Shown here piece by piece: positions 26,632-35,717 of a stretch of 64,000 nucleotides of DNA. The DNA comes from Cellvibrio mixtus subsp. mixtus J3-8 (GTDB lineage Bacteria > Pseudomonadota > Gammaproteobacteria > Pseudomonadales > Cellvibrionaceae). Where the stretch lies: positions 62,001 to 126,000 of the forward strand of contig NZ_ALBT01000032.1 of the NCBI RefSeq assembly GCF_000766945.1, in the 5' to 3' direction. A model generated the notes under the pieces. The model saw only the letters and a list, made by a program, of their open reading frames with translations. It had not been told where the DNA came from and made no database searches. Position 1 is the first letter of the stretch, and every line of letters begins with the position of its first letter. Both the position numbers and the translations under genes were made by a program.

Positions 26632-27390
26632 ATGATTGACGTCAATTTTCAGTTAAAAGGCAGCGCTATTACCGTGGTAGTGCTGGCCATTATCCGCTAT
26701 GAACCCAAAAGTCTGGTGGATGAACTGAAAGAAAAAATCGCCCAGGCGCCGCAGTTCTTTGTGAACTCTCCGGTATTGATAAATCTGGACCGCCTGGAAA
26801 ACCCTGAAGACCTGAAAAAAATCGGGGATTTGCTGACAATTTGCCGTGAACTGGATTTACAACCACTAGGTTTTAGCGGTGTACCTGAGGTATTGTTAGC
26901 GCCAGTCAACAAGACCGGTTTGGCGGTCTTGCCCACCCCGAATGAACGTGCGCTCAAACTGCCCAAACAGGAAACCGCTCCCGCTGTGGAAACGGTTATT
27001 GAGCGGGTAGTAGAGACTGTGGTGGAAACCGTGATTGAAGAGCGGATTGTCCAGCGCCAGAGCAAAGTAGTCACTCGCCCGGTGCGCTCCGGCCAACAGA
27101 TTTATGCTGAAGGTGCGGACCTGATTGTACTGACGCAGGTGAGTGAAGGTGCAGAAGTTCTGGCCGATGGGCACATCCATATTTATGGCACTTTGCGTGG
27201 TCGTGCGCTGGCAGGTGTGAGGGGCGATGAAACCGCGCGTATTTTTTGCCAGCAACTGGACGCAGAGCTGGTATCGGTTGCCGGCAATTTTGTATTGCAG
27301 GATTCGCTACCCAAAGAATTATTGAAAAAGCCGGCACAAATTTCCCTAAAAGGCGAAAAAGTGGTGGTGGAAGCACTAGTTAGTAATTAA
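26632..27390 (+). CDS. minC: septum-site determining protein MinC
   Basis: Inhibitor of FtsZ ring assembly, recruited to the membrane by MinD. The N-terminal MinC_N domain covers about 1-105. The C-terminal MinC_C beta-helix, about 150-250, has the motifs GQQIYAEGADLIVL, DGHIHIYGTLRGRALAG and RIFCQQLDAELVSVAG. Between them is a linker with a Val-Glu-Thr repeat (VETVIERVVETVVETVIEE), longer than in E. coli, where the protein is 231 residues against 252 here. It is the first gene of minCDE. Confidence 0.95.
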   Translation: MIDVNFQLKGSAITVVVLAIIRYEPKSLVDELKEKIAQAPQFFVNSPVLINLDRLENPEDLKKIGDLLTICRELDLQPLGFSGVPEVLLAPVNKTGLAVLPTPNERALKLPKQETAPAVETVIERVVETVVETVIEERIVQRQSKVVTRPVRSGQQIYAEGADLIVLTQVSEGAEVLADGHIHIYGTLRGRALAGVRGDETARIFCQQLDAELVSVAGNFVLQDSLPKELLKKPAQISLKGEKVVVEALVSN

Positions 27391-27488
27391 CGGAATTCAG
27401 TCGTTAGTAGCGTTTGTTAATTACAGAATAGTGAACTCGTATTGCAAACTCATGTCATTAAAAAATTCGTTATTTAAAGGAGCCTCCC

Positions 27489-28298
27489 TTGGCCAAGATT
27501 ATTGTTGTCACTTCCGGTAAAGGTGGTGTTGGTAAAACTACTTCAAGCGCAGCAATCAGCACTGGTTTGGCCATGCGCGGTCACAAAACAGTGGTGATCG
27601 ATTTTGACGTAGGCCTGCGTAACCTGGATTTGATCATGGGCTGCGAACGCCGTGTGGTTTACGATTTCGTAAACGTGATTAAAGGTGAAGCCACCCTGAA
27701 TCAGGCGTTGATTAAAGACAAACGCACTGAAGGTTTATACGTATTACCTGCATCGCAAACCCGCGACAAAGATGCATTAACACGCGAAGGTGTTGAAGTT
27801 GTTATCAACGAACTCGCAAAAGATTTCGATTTTATAGTGTGTGATTCTCCTGCCGGTATCGAGCAGGGCGCATTAATGGCTTTATACTTCGCTGATATCG
27901 CTATTGTCGTGACCAACCCGGAAGTTTCTTCGGTGCGCGATTCGGATCGTATCCTGGGAATTCTGCAAAGCAAATCCCGTCGTGCCGAACAAAACCTTGA
28001 GCCAATCAAAGAACACCTGTTACTGACTCGCTACAATCCGGTACGTGTGGACGCGGGTGAAATGCTGAGTGTAAATGACGTAGAAGAAATTCTGGCAATT
28101 CCGTTATTGGGTGTTATTCCTGAATCAGAAGCGGTGCTCAAGGCATCTAACCAGGGCACACCAGTTATCCTGGACGAGAGCACGCCAGCTGGCCAGGCAT
28201 ATAACGATGCAGTTGATCGTTTGCTCGGTAAAGAGATTCCTCACCGCTTCCTGGAAGCGGAAAAGAAAAGTTTCCTGAAGCGTTTGCTGGGGGTGTAA
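27489..28298 (+). CDS. minD: septum-site determining ATPase MinD
   Basis: A peripheral membrane ATPase that positions MinC and oscillates with MinE. It has 269 residues. The deviant Walker A KGGVGKTT lies at 10-17, the DFDVGLRNLDL motif near 40, and a C-terminal amphipathic membrane-targeting helix (KSFLKRLLGV). The start is TTG at 27489, preceded by AAAGGAG at the right distance. It lies between minC (98-base gap) and minE (3-base gap). Confidence 0.97.
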   Translation: MAKIIVVTSGKGGVGKTTSSAAISTGLAMRGHKTVVIDFDVGLRNLDLIMGCERRVVYDFVNVIKGEATLNQALIKDKRTEGLYVLPASQTRDKDALTREGVEVVINELAKDFDFIVCDSPAGIEQGALMALYFADIAIVVTNPEVSSVRDSDRILGILQSKSRRAEQNLEPIKEHLLLTRYNPVRVDAGEMLSVNDVEEILAIPLLGVIPESEAVLKASNQGTPVILDESTPAGQAYNDAVDRLLGKEIPHRFLEAEKKSFLKRLLGV

Positions 28299-28301
28299 AG
28301 C

Positions 28302-28559
28302 GTGAGTATCCTGGATTTTTTAATCAAAAAACGCGCGCCTTCCTCGGCTTCCGTAGCCAAGGAACGATTGCAAATTATCGTGGCTCACGAACGCAATAAA
28401 CGCAGTTTGAGCCAACCGGATTTCCTGCCACAAATGCAACAGGAAATTATTGCTGTGATCCGTAAATATATTCATATCGAGTCAGATCAGGTAACAGTCA
28501 ATCTGGATAATTCGGATAATTGTTCGGTGTTGGAGTTGAATATCACCTTGCCGGATTAA
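28302..28559 (+). CDS. minE: cell division topological specificity factor MinE
   Basis: It stimulates MinD ATPase and restricts MinC to the poles. At 85 residues, it has the N-terminal membrane and MinD-binding segment ([30 protein letters not shown]) and the C-terminal dimerisation domain. The start is GTG at 28302, 3 bases after minD. A strong terminator follows at 28585. Confidence 0.95.
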   Translation: MSILDFLIKKRAPSSASVAKERLQIIVAHERNKRSLSQPDFLPQMQQEIIAVIRKYIHIESDQVTVNLDNSDNCSVLELNITLPD

Positions 28560-28584
28560 TAAGCCGCGCCCCTTGTTGCAGCTG

Positions 28585-28620
28585 AAAAAGGACGCATTGG
28601 ATAACAGTGCGTCCTTTTTT
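28585..28620 (+). terminator. intrinsic terminator of minCDE
   Basis: A 12-bp stem (AAAAAGGACGCA / TGCGTCCTTTTT) with an 11-base loop ends in a T-run, 25 bases after the minE stop. Confidence 0.9.
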
Positions 28621-28701
28621 ATTTAAAGTACTTTTTATATAGGACGCGCTTTACTTAAAAGTATATTGTTAATACTTCATCTTTCAGTGGTTGGATGCAT
28701 T

Positions 28702-29349
28702 ATGAATATTGGCCTTCAGCAAAAACCGGCAGATCACTTGGTTGTATTTGATTTTGAAACCACTGGCTTATCGCCGGACATGGGCGACAGGGCAATCGAA
28801 ATCGGTGCGGTGTTGATTGAAAATGGAAAAATTACTGATCGTTTCCAACAGGTGATGGACCCTGGCATACGCATCCCTTTATTTATTGAAAACCTCACTG
28901 GTATCACTAATGCCATGGTGAAGGCCGCGCGTAAAAATGATGCTGTGATGAGTGATTTTTATGAGTTTATCGCTGGTCATAACCTCGTTGCCCACAATGC
29001 CAGTTTTGATGAGCGTTTTTTGCGTGCCGAGTTTCGCCGCATTAAAAAATACTTTTCTGGTGGAATTGTGTGTAGCCTTTTAGCCGCTCGACGTATTTAC
29101 CAGGCAGCTCCCAATCATCAATTGGCGACATTAGCCAGTTATAAAAATTTACCTGGCGAAGGTATTTATCACCGTGCCCTAGCGGATGCTGAAGTAACCG
29201 CACATTTATGGTTAAGTATGCTGGATGAATTACAGGTACGGCATGGACAGCAATTTCCCACGTTCGATTTCATGTTCAAATTGACCAGAACTCCCAAACA
29301 TCAGTTACTAAAACTGTATCAAAAGAACACCGACAAGGAATTGGATTGA
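28702..29349 (+). CDS. DEDDh 3'-5' exonuclease (DnaQ-like)
   Basis: A 215-residue nuclease with the three exonuclease motifs: VFDFETTGL (Exo I), HNLVAHNASFDERFL (Exo II) and HRALADAEVTAHL (Exo III, H-x4-D). The family removes 3' nucleotides from DNA or RNA. It is too short and lacks the C-terminal features to be called the replicative epsilon subunit with confidence. The ATG at 28702 was preferred to one at 28666 because the exonuclease domain begins soon after it. The next gene starts 1 base after the stop, so it is co-transcribed with a YceI lipoprotein. Confidence 0.85.
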   Translation: MNIGLQQKPADHLVVFDFETTGLSPDMGDRAIEIGAVLIENGKITDRFQQVMDPGIRIPLFIENLTGITNAMVKAARKNDAVMSDFYEFIAGHNLVAHNASFDERFLRAEFRRIKKYFSGGIVCSLLAARRIYQAAPNHQLATLASYKNLPGEGIYHRALADAEVTAHLWLSMLDELQVRHGQQFPTFDFMFKLTRTPKHQLLKLYQKNTDKELD

Positions 29350-29350
29350 G

Positions 29351-29974
29351 ATGAAAAAGAGTTCCATGTTTAATTTTTTTGTTGTGTTTATTTTCGGGTT
29401 GCTCCTCACCAGTTGTGGAGCTTTAATCAAACCCAATGTGAAGGTGGGATTAATCCAACTTGAAAAAGGCTCTTACACGCTGGATCAAACCCATGTGGCG
29501 GTGTTATTCAAAATTAACCATATGGGATTATCCACATTTGTTGGTCGATTTAATAAAGTAGATGCCAGTTTGGAGTATGATCCAAAAAATATTGCTGCTG
29601 CAAAGCTCTCTGCTGTAATTGATGTGGCCAGTATAGATGTCAATAATACCGATCTGGAAGAAACACTAAAGGGGAGTAGCTGGTTCGATGCAGAAAAATA
29701 TCCACAGGCATTTTTTAAAACCAATAGTGTAAATGTCATTGATGAAAATACCGCGGAATTCATTGGTGATTTGCAGCTTCATGGTATTACCGCGCCGGTT
29801 ATATTAACCATTCATTTCAACGGTGGTGGCAACAACATGCTCACTGGTTTTTACACTTTAGGTTTCAGCGCTACGTCATCATTTAAACGTTCAACATTTG
29901 GTATTGATTATTTGGTTCCTGCTGTTGCAGATCAAGTCGATATCGAAGTCTTTGCTGAATTCCAACAACAATAA
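29351..29974 (+). CDS. YceI family lipoprotein
   Basis: A 207-residue envelope protein. A signal peptide ends in the lipobox LTSC (about residue 22). The YceI lipocalin-like barrel follows: YTLDQTHVAVLFKINHMGLSTFVGRF, then GSSWFDAEKYPQAFFKT, then GDLQLHGITAPV and SFKRSTFGI. Proteins of this family bind long-chain lipids such as polyisoprenoids and are usually soluble and periplasmic; here it is predicted to be lipid-anchored. It lies between an exonuclease gene and a HerA-like gene on one strand. Confidence 0.9.
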   Translation: MKKSSMFNFFVVFIFGLLLTSCGALIKPNVKVGLIQLEKGSYTLDQTHVAVLFKINHMGLSTFVGRFNKVDASLEYDPKNIAAAKLSAVIDVASIDVNNTDLEETLKGSSWFDAEKYPQAFFKTNSVNVIDENTAEFIGDLQLHGITAPVILTIHFNGGGNNMLTGFYTLGFSATSSFKRSTFGIDYLVPAVADQVDIEVFAEFQQQ

Positions 29975-29999
29975 ACGTTCCTTTTTTTCAGGAGTTATC

Positions 30000-31541
30000 A
30001 TGTCTCAATATTTCTTGATTGGTGGTAATGGCCAGCAATCGGTGCAATTAAATTTGCGTATGGCTAACCGTCACGGATTGATTGCAGGTGCGACGGGCAC
30101 GGGTAAAACGGTCAGTTTGCAAGTATTGGCGGAAGGGTTTGCCAAAGCAGGTGTACCGGTTTTTATGGCGGATATCAAAGGTGATCTTTCTGGCCTTGGC
30201 AAAGCAGGAAAGCCGCACCCAAAAGTGGATGAGCGTGTACAGCTGCTGAAAATTAGCGATTACCAGCAGCGATTGTTTCCATGCATATTCTGGGATTTAT
30301 ATGCAAAAAACGGCCACCCGGTGCGGGCAACGATTTCAGATTTTGGGCCACTCTTGCTCGCCAGTTTTTTTGATTTGAATGAGACCCAGACAGCGGTACT
30401 TTATGCGGCTTTTAAAATTGCTGACGATCAGGGCATGCTGTTGCTGGATCTGAAAGATTTGCAAGCCATGCTCAATTGGATGAAAGACGAACGAAAAAAT
30501 CTGGAAGATGAATACGGTGGTATTAGTGAAGCGAGCATAGCGGCTATCCAGCGCCGGTTAATGATGCTCGGGCAAGAAAGTGCCGATAATTTTTTTGGTG
30601 AACCGGCGCTGGATTTAAATCATCTGATGCAAACTACCCTGGAAGGGACTGGCGTAATTAATATTCTGGATGCTACAACGCTGGTCAATCAACCGAAGCT
30701 CTACGCAATCTTTTTGCTGTGGTTGATCTCCGAGCTCTTTGAAAATTTACCCGAACAAGGTGATGCTGATAAACCTAAACTGGTTTTCTTTTTTGATGAG
30801 GCACATTTACTGTTTAATGATGCACCGAAATTGCTAGTGGATAAAATTGAACAAGTTGTACGTTTGATTCGTTCCAAAGGCGTGGGGATTTATTTTATTT
30901 CGCAAAGCCCCGCAGATATTCCTGATGCAGTGCTCGGTCAACTTGGTAATCGTATCCAGCATGCATTGCGCGCATTTACTCCAAAAGACCAACAAGCGGT
31001 AAAAATTGCAGCGCAAACTTTTCGTCCCAATCCAGCTTTTTCTACCGACAATGTAATTACCGAATTGGGAATCGGCGAGGCGTTGGTATCGGTATTGGAT
31101 GACAAGGGATCGCCCACACCTGTAGAACGTATATTGATTGCTCCGCCCGGATCGCGCATCGGGCCATTGACAGCCGAAGAGCGCAACGAGGTTATGAGCC
31201 GTTCACCTTATAAAACTATTTATAACCAAATGATTGATCGTGAATCGGCTTATGAAGTTTTGAAAGCGCGCGTGACGCAACAGCAACAATCTGAGCAACA
31301 ACAAAAGGTTCAGGAGCAACTGCGTATCGAGCAAGAGCGTGTTTTTAAGGAACAACAAAAACAGCAACAACAAATCCAGCGTGAGCAAACTCGTGTCCAA
31401 CAGCAAGCGCAACGCGCCGATGCAAAACGGGAATCAGCTGCAGAAGCGCTGGCAAAAAGTGCTGCACGTGCTATAGGCAGCAATCTGGGCCGGCAGATTG
31501 TTCGTGGTATTTTGGGATCATTATTAGGTGGTCGTCGTTAG
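30000..31541 (+). CDS. HerA-like/DUF853 family ATPase (YjgR-like)
   Basis: A 513-residue P-loop ATPase. The ATG at 30000 follows CAGGAG. Walker A is GATGTGKTVS (near 28-37) and Walker B is LVFFFDEAHLLF (near 262-273), with a FISQSPADIP sensor-like motif near 300. The family resembles archaeal HerA DNA translocases; E. coli YjgR is the close relative and has no known role. The C-terminal stretch from about 420 to 490 is a Gln/Arg-rich coiled coil, and the protein ends in a Gly/Arg-rich tail. Confidence 0.88.
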   Translation: MSQYFLIGGNGQQSVQLNLRMANRHGLIAGATGTGKTVSLQVLAEGFAKAGVPVFMADIKGDLSGLGKAGKPHPKVDERVQLLKISDYQQRLFPCIFWDLYAKNGHPVRATISDFGPLLLASFFDLNETQTAVLYAAFKIADDQGMLLLDLKDLQAMLNWMKDERKNLEDEYGGISEASIAAIQRRLMMLGQESADNFFGEPALDLNHLMQTTLEGTGVINILDATTLVNQPKLYAIFLLWLISELFENLPEQGDADKPKLVFFFDEAHLLFNDAPKLLVDKIEQVVRLIRSKGVGIYFISQSPADIPDAVLGQLGNRIQHALRAFTPKDQQAVKIAAQTFRPNPAFSTDNVITELGIGEALVSVLDDKGSPTPVERILIAPPGSRIGPLTAEERNEVMSRSPYKTIYNQMIDRESAYEVLKARVTQQQQSEQQQKVQEQLRIEQERVFKEQQKQQQQIQREQTRVQQQAQRADAKRESAAEALAKSAARAIGSNLGRQIVRGILGSLLGGRR

Positions 31542-31551
31542 GTGGTCGCCG
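31524..31551 (+). repeat. 14-bp tandem duplication across the HerA-like stop codon
   Basis: TTAGGTGGTCGTCG is followed at once by TTAGGTGGTCGCCG, then a third partial TTAGGT copy. The first unit encodes the last codons (LGGRR), so the stop lies in a recent short duplication. It is probably replication slippage without function. Confidence 0.6.
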
Positions 31552-31651
31552 TTAGGTTGCGTAATTTGTATGTCATCAGTCATTGGCTATAGTAAGTAAC
31601 ACGAAGGAGGCGAACAGAATAAAGGCGTAAGTAATTTGAATGTCGGGTTTG

Positions 31652-31674
31652 AGCCAGGAAGCTCAAGCCTGGCT
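31652..31674 (+). other. stem-loop in the cytochrome gene leader
   Basis: AGCCAGG-N9-CCTGGCT forms a 7-bp hairpin 22 bases before the cytochrome ATG. It has no U-tract. It could influence translation; nothing else supports a role. Confidence 0.35.
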
Positions 31675-31695
31675 GGAAAATGTTGAGGATGCAGC

Positions 31696-33333
31696 ATGAA
31701 AAAAATTACGACGCAGGGCCTGATTGTTATTTCAAAATCGATAATTATTCTGTTCCTTTTTTCGAGTATGCACCACGTAAGTGCAAATGGAGATTTGCGA
31801 GGCGAAGTATTTTTGGCGCAAGGATGGGATCATAAAACTCGCCAAACTGTTTCATACACTTCTTTTGGTTCTCGCTTTATTCCTTATGATTGGTTTATTG
31901 CCCTTGAACAATCTGATTCGCGTGAACTTTTTCGTAATAACCGCAATATGGCTGCGCTGGGATTTATTACAGTGCAAGCCGATGAGTTTAATCCTGACGG
32001 TTTGCCTGTTGGTTTGGTTCGCGATAGCGATAAAAAAAATGGCGATTATATCGGGTTAACCTGCGCTGCTTGCCACACCGGACAAGTGAGTATCCGGGGC
32101 ACACGCATTCGAATTGATGGTGGCCAGGCATTAATTGATTTTACTCAATTTGAATATTCAATATTAGCTGCATTAAAAGCAACTCTGACGGACCCTGAAA
32201 AATTTTTGCGTTTTTCAAAGCACATTAATACTGCGTCAGGTGTAAGTGCAGAGGCCTTGAAAGGGCAGTTGCAAACCCGCATTGCCGAACTGGAACAACA
32301 CTATGCAATTAATAAAACAGACACTCCTTATGGAAAAGGTCGCCTTGACGCCTTTGGGCAAATATTTAATGCAATAGCAGTCGAAGCATTGCATATACCG
32401 GAAAACATCCATACACCTGATGCGCCCACCAGCTATCCGGTGTTGTGGGATGCATCCCACCTGGATCTGGTGCAATGGAATGCTTCTGCACCTAACAAAG
32501 AACCTGGACCTTTGTTTCAAAATGCAATCACTGCATTAGCGGTATATGGTACCGTCTCTGTTCCTGCCAATAAATTAACCTATGAGTCTTCGATTCGCAT
32601 TAGTAACCTGGGTGATATCCAGCGTGAATTTTATCGATTGGTTGCACCGCAATGGCCAAAAGAATTTGCCGGGGAGTTGGATGCAAAAAAACTGGCGGCA
32701 GGAAAAATTCTTTACGATCAACACTGCTTACAATGTCACACCTATGTAAATCGCGCAGATAAAAAGCGAAAGTTAACGGTGGTGTTAACACCGCTTACCG
32801 AAGTGGGAACAGATTCGTTAATGAGTGATAATTTTAATAATCGCTCGGTAAAATCCGGCCTCCTGGAAGGTGATCGTTTGATGGTTTTGGCGGGCGATAA
32901 GATTCCCGCAGAAACAAAGCCATTAGATTTGGTCAAGCACACCGCCGCAGGTGCTTTATTTAATCAACCATGGCAAACCATTAAAGCAATTTTTAAAGAA
33001 TACCAATCTAATAATTCTGCTCCGGAAAATTCCACTCCGGGTTACAAAGGGCGCCCAATTAATGGTATATGGGCATCAGCACCTTATTTGCATAATGGTT
33101 CTGTGCCCACAGTTTACGATTTGCTGTTGCCGGTAAATGAACGCCCCAAAACATTTTATGTGGGTAATATTGAATTGGATTTAGTTAACGTTGGCCATAT
33201 GTCTGATGAACATCCCGGCGCCACTTTTTTTGATACAGGTCTCCGTGGTAATTCCAATGCGGGCCACGAATACGGAACCCGGCTAAATGATGAGCAGCGT
33301 TGGGAATTGGTCGAGTATATAAAGAGTTTATGA
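31696..33333 (+). CDS. RoxA-like di-haem cytochrome c
   Basis: A secreted protein of 545 residues with a signal peptide ending at VSAN. Two covalent haem sites are visible: CAACH (123-127) and CLQCH (about 344-348). The spacing and length suggest the RoxA/cytochrome-peroxidase-like superfamily, which includes rubber oxygenases and many uncharacterised members. It is shorter than RoxA (about 650-680 residues), so an oxygenase role is possible but not shown. It could instead be a peroxidase or electron carrier. It stands alone between the HerA-like gene and a convergent metalloprotease gene. Confidence 0.8.
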   Translation: MKKITTQGLIVISKSIIILFLFSSMHHVSANGDLRGEVFLAQGWDHKTRQTVSYTSFGSRFIPYDWFIALEQSDSRELFRNNRNMAALGFITVQADEFNPDGLPVGLVRDSDKKNGDYIGLTCAACHTGQVSIRGTRIRIDGGQALIDFTQFEYSILAALKATLTDPEKFLRFSKHINTASGVSAEALKGQLQTRIAELEQHYAINKTDTPYGKGRLDAFGQIFNAIAVEALHIPENIHTPDAPTSYPVLWDASHLDLVQWNASAPNKEPGPLFQNAITALAVYGTVSVPANKLTYESSIRISNLGDIQREFYRLVAPQWPKEFAGELDAKKLAAGKILYDQHCLQCHTYVNRADKKRKLTVVLTPLTEVGTDSLMSDNFNNRSVKSGLLEGDRLMVLAGDKIPAETKPLDLVKHTAAGALFNQPWQTIKAIFKEYQSNNSAPENSTPGYKGRPINGIWASAPYLHNGSVPTVYDLLLPVNERPKTFYVGNIELDLVNVGHMSDEHPGATFFDTGLRGNSNAGHEYGTRLNDEQRWELVEYIKSL

Positions 33334-33446
33334 TGTGCTAAATAAGCAGGAAAGATATTGAATAAACATGGCCAACCAGGGCAATTTTTTTCATGAAGAT
33401 GTATTTGCTACATTATTTTCCTGTGTTCCAGCAGTATTTTTGTTAC

Positions 33447-33950
33447 TCAATAAATTTCTCCAAATAAATCTAACTGCGTTAAATATAAGCGCAAATCAAA
33501 TTCATATTGATGGTAGTTAGGCTCCATATGACAGCAAAGCTGGTAGAACGCTTTGTTGTGTTCCTTTTCTTTGAAGTGGGCCAACTCATGCACCACAATC
33601 ATTTTTAAAAACGCTTCCGGTGCAGTGCGGAATATGCTAGCGATTTTAATTTCATTGACTGTTTTTAATTTGTTGCCTTGCACACGGCTGATGTAGTGAT
33701 GTTGACCAAGTGCGTGTTGTATCACTTTTATCTTGCTGTCGTAACTTACGCGGCTTAACGGCTGCGCCTTGCTCATAAATTCGCTTTTTAATGTTTGCGT
33801 GTAGGTATAGAGCGCGTTATCGGTGCGTACATTGTGGGCATATGGATAACGCTTTAATAAAACTTCGCCTAATCGTTCTTCATTAATAAGTGATTCTACT
33901 TGTTGCAGTGTTTGGGTTGGGTAACCGTTCAGATATTTTAGCGGATGCAT
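33447..33950 (-). CDS. YgjP-like metallopeptidase domain protein
   Basis: A small zinc metalloprotease of 167 residues from the ATG at 33950; a TTG 9 bases upstream is possible. The zinc motif VVHELAHFKEKEHNKAFYQLC gives HELAH plus a downstream histidine, as in the YgjP/DUF45 (WLM-like) family. Homologues are cytosolic and of unknown role. No signal peptide is present. Confidence 0.85.
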   Translation of the reverse strand: MHPLKYLNGYPTQTLQQVESLINEERLGEVLLKRYPYAHNVRTDNALYTYTQTLKSEFMSKAQPLSRVSYDSKIKVIQHALGQHHYISRVQGNKLKTVNEIKIASIFRTAPEAFLKMIVVHELAHFKEKEHNKAFYQLCCHMEPNYHQYEFDLRLYLTQLDLFGEIY

Positions 33951-34198
33951 AGCCGGCAATCAGAGGTATTTGGGGAATAAGGATATGCATTATAAGCACA
34001 TACGAATGATGTACCCAGCGCCACTTTGTAATTTATGGCTGGCCCCTGCATTTTTTGCATTATCCTGGGGCGGCACTGCCTTTTGGTGATGCGAGACTCA
34101 CGTTGTCATCAGTCATGCGTGTCGCGCTTTATAGCAATTAGGAAAAAATTTGGAACTTCGATCAAAAAAATGTGTAGCCAATTTTACACTTAGGTTTA

Positions 34199-34215
34199 TT
34201 GGCCTGAAAAATGCA
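34199..34215 (+). promoter_or_regulatory. sigma-54-like -24/-12 element upstream of the gumD-like gene
   Basis: TTGGCCTGAAAAATGCA has GG and GC separated by 10 bases and matches most positions of the sigma-54 consensus (TTGGC at -24 and TGCA at -12). It lies 44 bases before the start at 34259. The 308-base gap at 33951-34258 contains no other clear feature. A GG-N10-GC match alone is common by chance; the flanking agreement and the matching element at the other arm make this more credible. Confidence 0.5.
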
Positions 34216-34258
34216 AACGGGGATGGGTAATTGAGTTGTAAATCGCATGGAGGTAAAC

Positions 34259-35713
34259 ATGAACAGTCACCATCCGAATATTGCTATGGGTCCTCAACAC
34301 TTAACTGGCCAACCGCCAGTTGTGCGTTTCCACCATTCTAAAATTCTCGCGCTATTCCGTGCATTGGATAGCGCCTTGATAGTCCTCCTCCTTTGGTCTG
34401 CATTGCATTTTGTGGGTATTGAATGGACTAATTTACACACCGCCTTTGCAATTAGCGCCGTAATTGCTTTTGGTTTTTTTGCCGAGACCAATGAGGTTTA
34501 TTATCTGTGGCGCGGTCACTCTATGCTGAAACTATCGCTCCAGTTATTTTTAGCCTGGTTTGCCACTTCTATTTTTCTTATCTTCGCCGCTTTACTGGCT
34601 TACAACGTCAGTGAGGCAGGTTTTTTTGGTATTAGCGCCTGGTTGGTGATTACCCCGGCAGCAATTGTAGCCATGCATGTTGGCCGCCGTTTGTTATTGG
34701 CAAAGTTGCGCGCTAAACCCTCCGAGCCACGTCGCGTTGCTATTGTAGGGGCGAATGAACTGGGTTTGCGTGTCATTAACTCTATGAGCAACATGCCATG
34801 GCTTGGTTATAAAATTATGGGTTTTTACGATGACCGCGCGCCGGATACTGATGTAGGGCGCCGTCTCGTTGGTCAACACATAGATGTAAAAGGTGGTTTG
34901 GATCAACTTTATACAGATGCTCACGATGGCAAGTTGGACATTGTGTTCATCACATTGCCAATGCGCGCAGAGTTGCGTATGCATTCAGTCATTAATCGCC
35001 TGGCGGACACCACTGTATCGCCTTATTTAATTCCTGATGTATTTAATTTCGATTTATTGCATTCACGTTTAACATGTTTGCAAGGTATCCCTGCATTAAG
35101 TATCTACGATTCGCCGCTGGTGGATAATGGTTGGGCCAAGCGTTTGGAAGATTTGGTGTTGGGTTCATTAATGTTGTTAGGGCTTTCAATCCCGATGTTA
35201 ATGATTGCAGCAGGTGTAAAGCTTACATCCAAAGGTCCAGTGTTTTTCAAGCAAACACGTTATGGATTAGGCGGTGATCCTATCAAAGTGTGGAAATTCC
35301 GCTCAATGAGTGTTTGTGAAGATGGTCCTAATGTCGCCCAGGCAAAACGTTCGGACCCTCGTGTGACACCATTCGGTAATTTTTTACGCCGTACTTCCCT
35401 TGATGAGTTGCCACAATTGTTTAATGTAATTTCTGGCAGCATGTCATTAGTTGGCCCTCGCCCTCATGCGGTAGCGCATAACGAATATTATCGCGGCCAA
35501 ATTAAAGGATACATGTTGCGTCATAAAGTTAAGCCAGGCATTACCGGTTTGGCGCAAGTCAATGGTTTCCGCGGTGAAACAGAAACGTTGGACAAAATGT
35601 CGGGCCGCATTGCCTATGACCTGGAATACATTCGTAACTGGTCGGTGTTATTAGACCTTAAAATTTTGTGGCAAACGATTTTTAAAGGATTTGTGGGCCA
35701 ACAGGCTTATTGA
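34259..35713 (+). CDS. gumD: undecaprenyl-phosphate glucose phosphotransferase (GumD/WcaJ type)
   Basis: Inner-membrane enzyme that starts each repeat unit by moving glucose-1-P from UDP-glucose to undecaprenyl phosphate. It has 484 residues. Four to five N-terminal helices (about 25-150) precede a Rossmann-like central part with IVGANELGLRVINSM, a further helix near 305, and the C-terminal transferase domain with KVWKFRSM, RRTSLDELPQLFNV and SLVGPRPHAVAHN. The ATG at 34259 has GGAGG just upstream. The gene starts the plus arm of the EPS locus and is followed after 4 bases by an outer-membrane barrel gene. Glucose as first sugar is inferred from the GumK/GumH partners. Confidence 0.87.
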   Translation: MNSHHPNIAMGPQHLTGQPPVVRFHHSKILALFRALDSALIVLLLWSALHFVGIEWTNLHTAFAISAVIAFGFFAETNEVYYLWRGHSMLKLSLQLFLAWFATSIFLIFAALLAYNVSEAGFFGISAWLVITPAAIVAMHVGRRLLLAKLRAKPSEPRRVAIVGANELGLRVINSMSNMPWLGYKIMGFYDDRAPDTDVGRRLVGQHIDVKGGLDQLYTDAHDGKLDIVFITLPMRAELRMHSVINRLADTTVSPYLIPDVFNFDLLHSRLTCLQGIPALSIYDSPLVDNGWAKRLEDLVLGSLMLLGLSIPMLMIAAGVKLTSKGPVFFKQTRYGLGGDPIKVWKFRSMSVCEDGPNVAQAKRSDPRVTPFGNFLRRTSLDELPQLFNVISGSMSLVGPRPHAVAHNEYYRGQIKGYMLRHKVKPGITGLAQVNGFRGETETLDKMSGRIAYDLEYIRNWSVLLDLKILWQTIFKGFVGQQAY

Positions 35714-35717
35714 AAAT

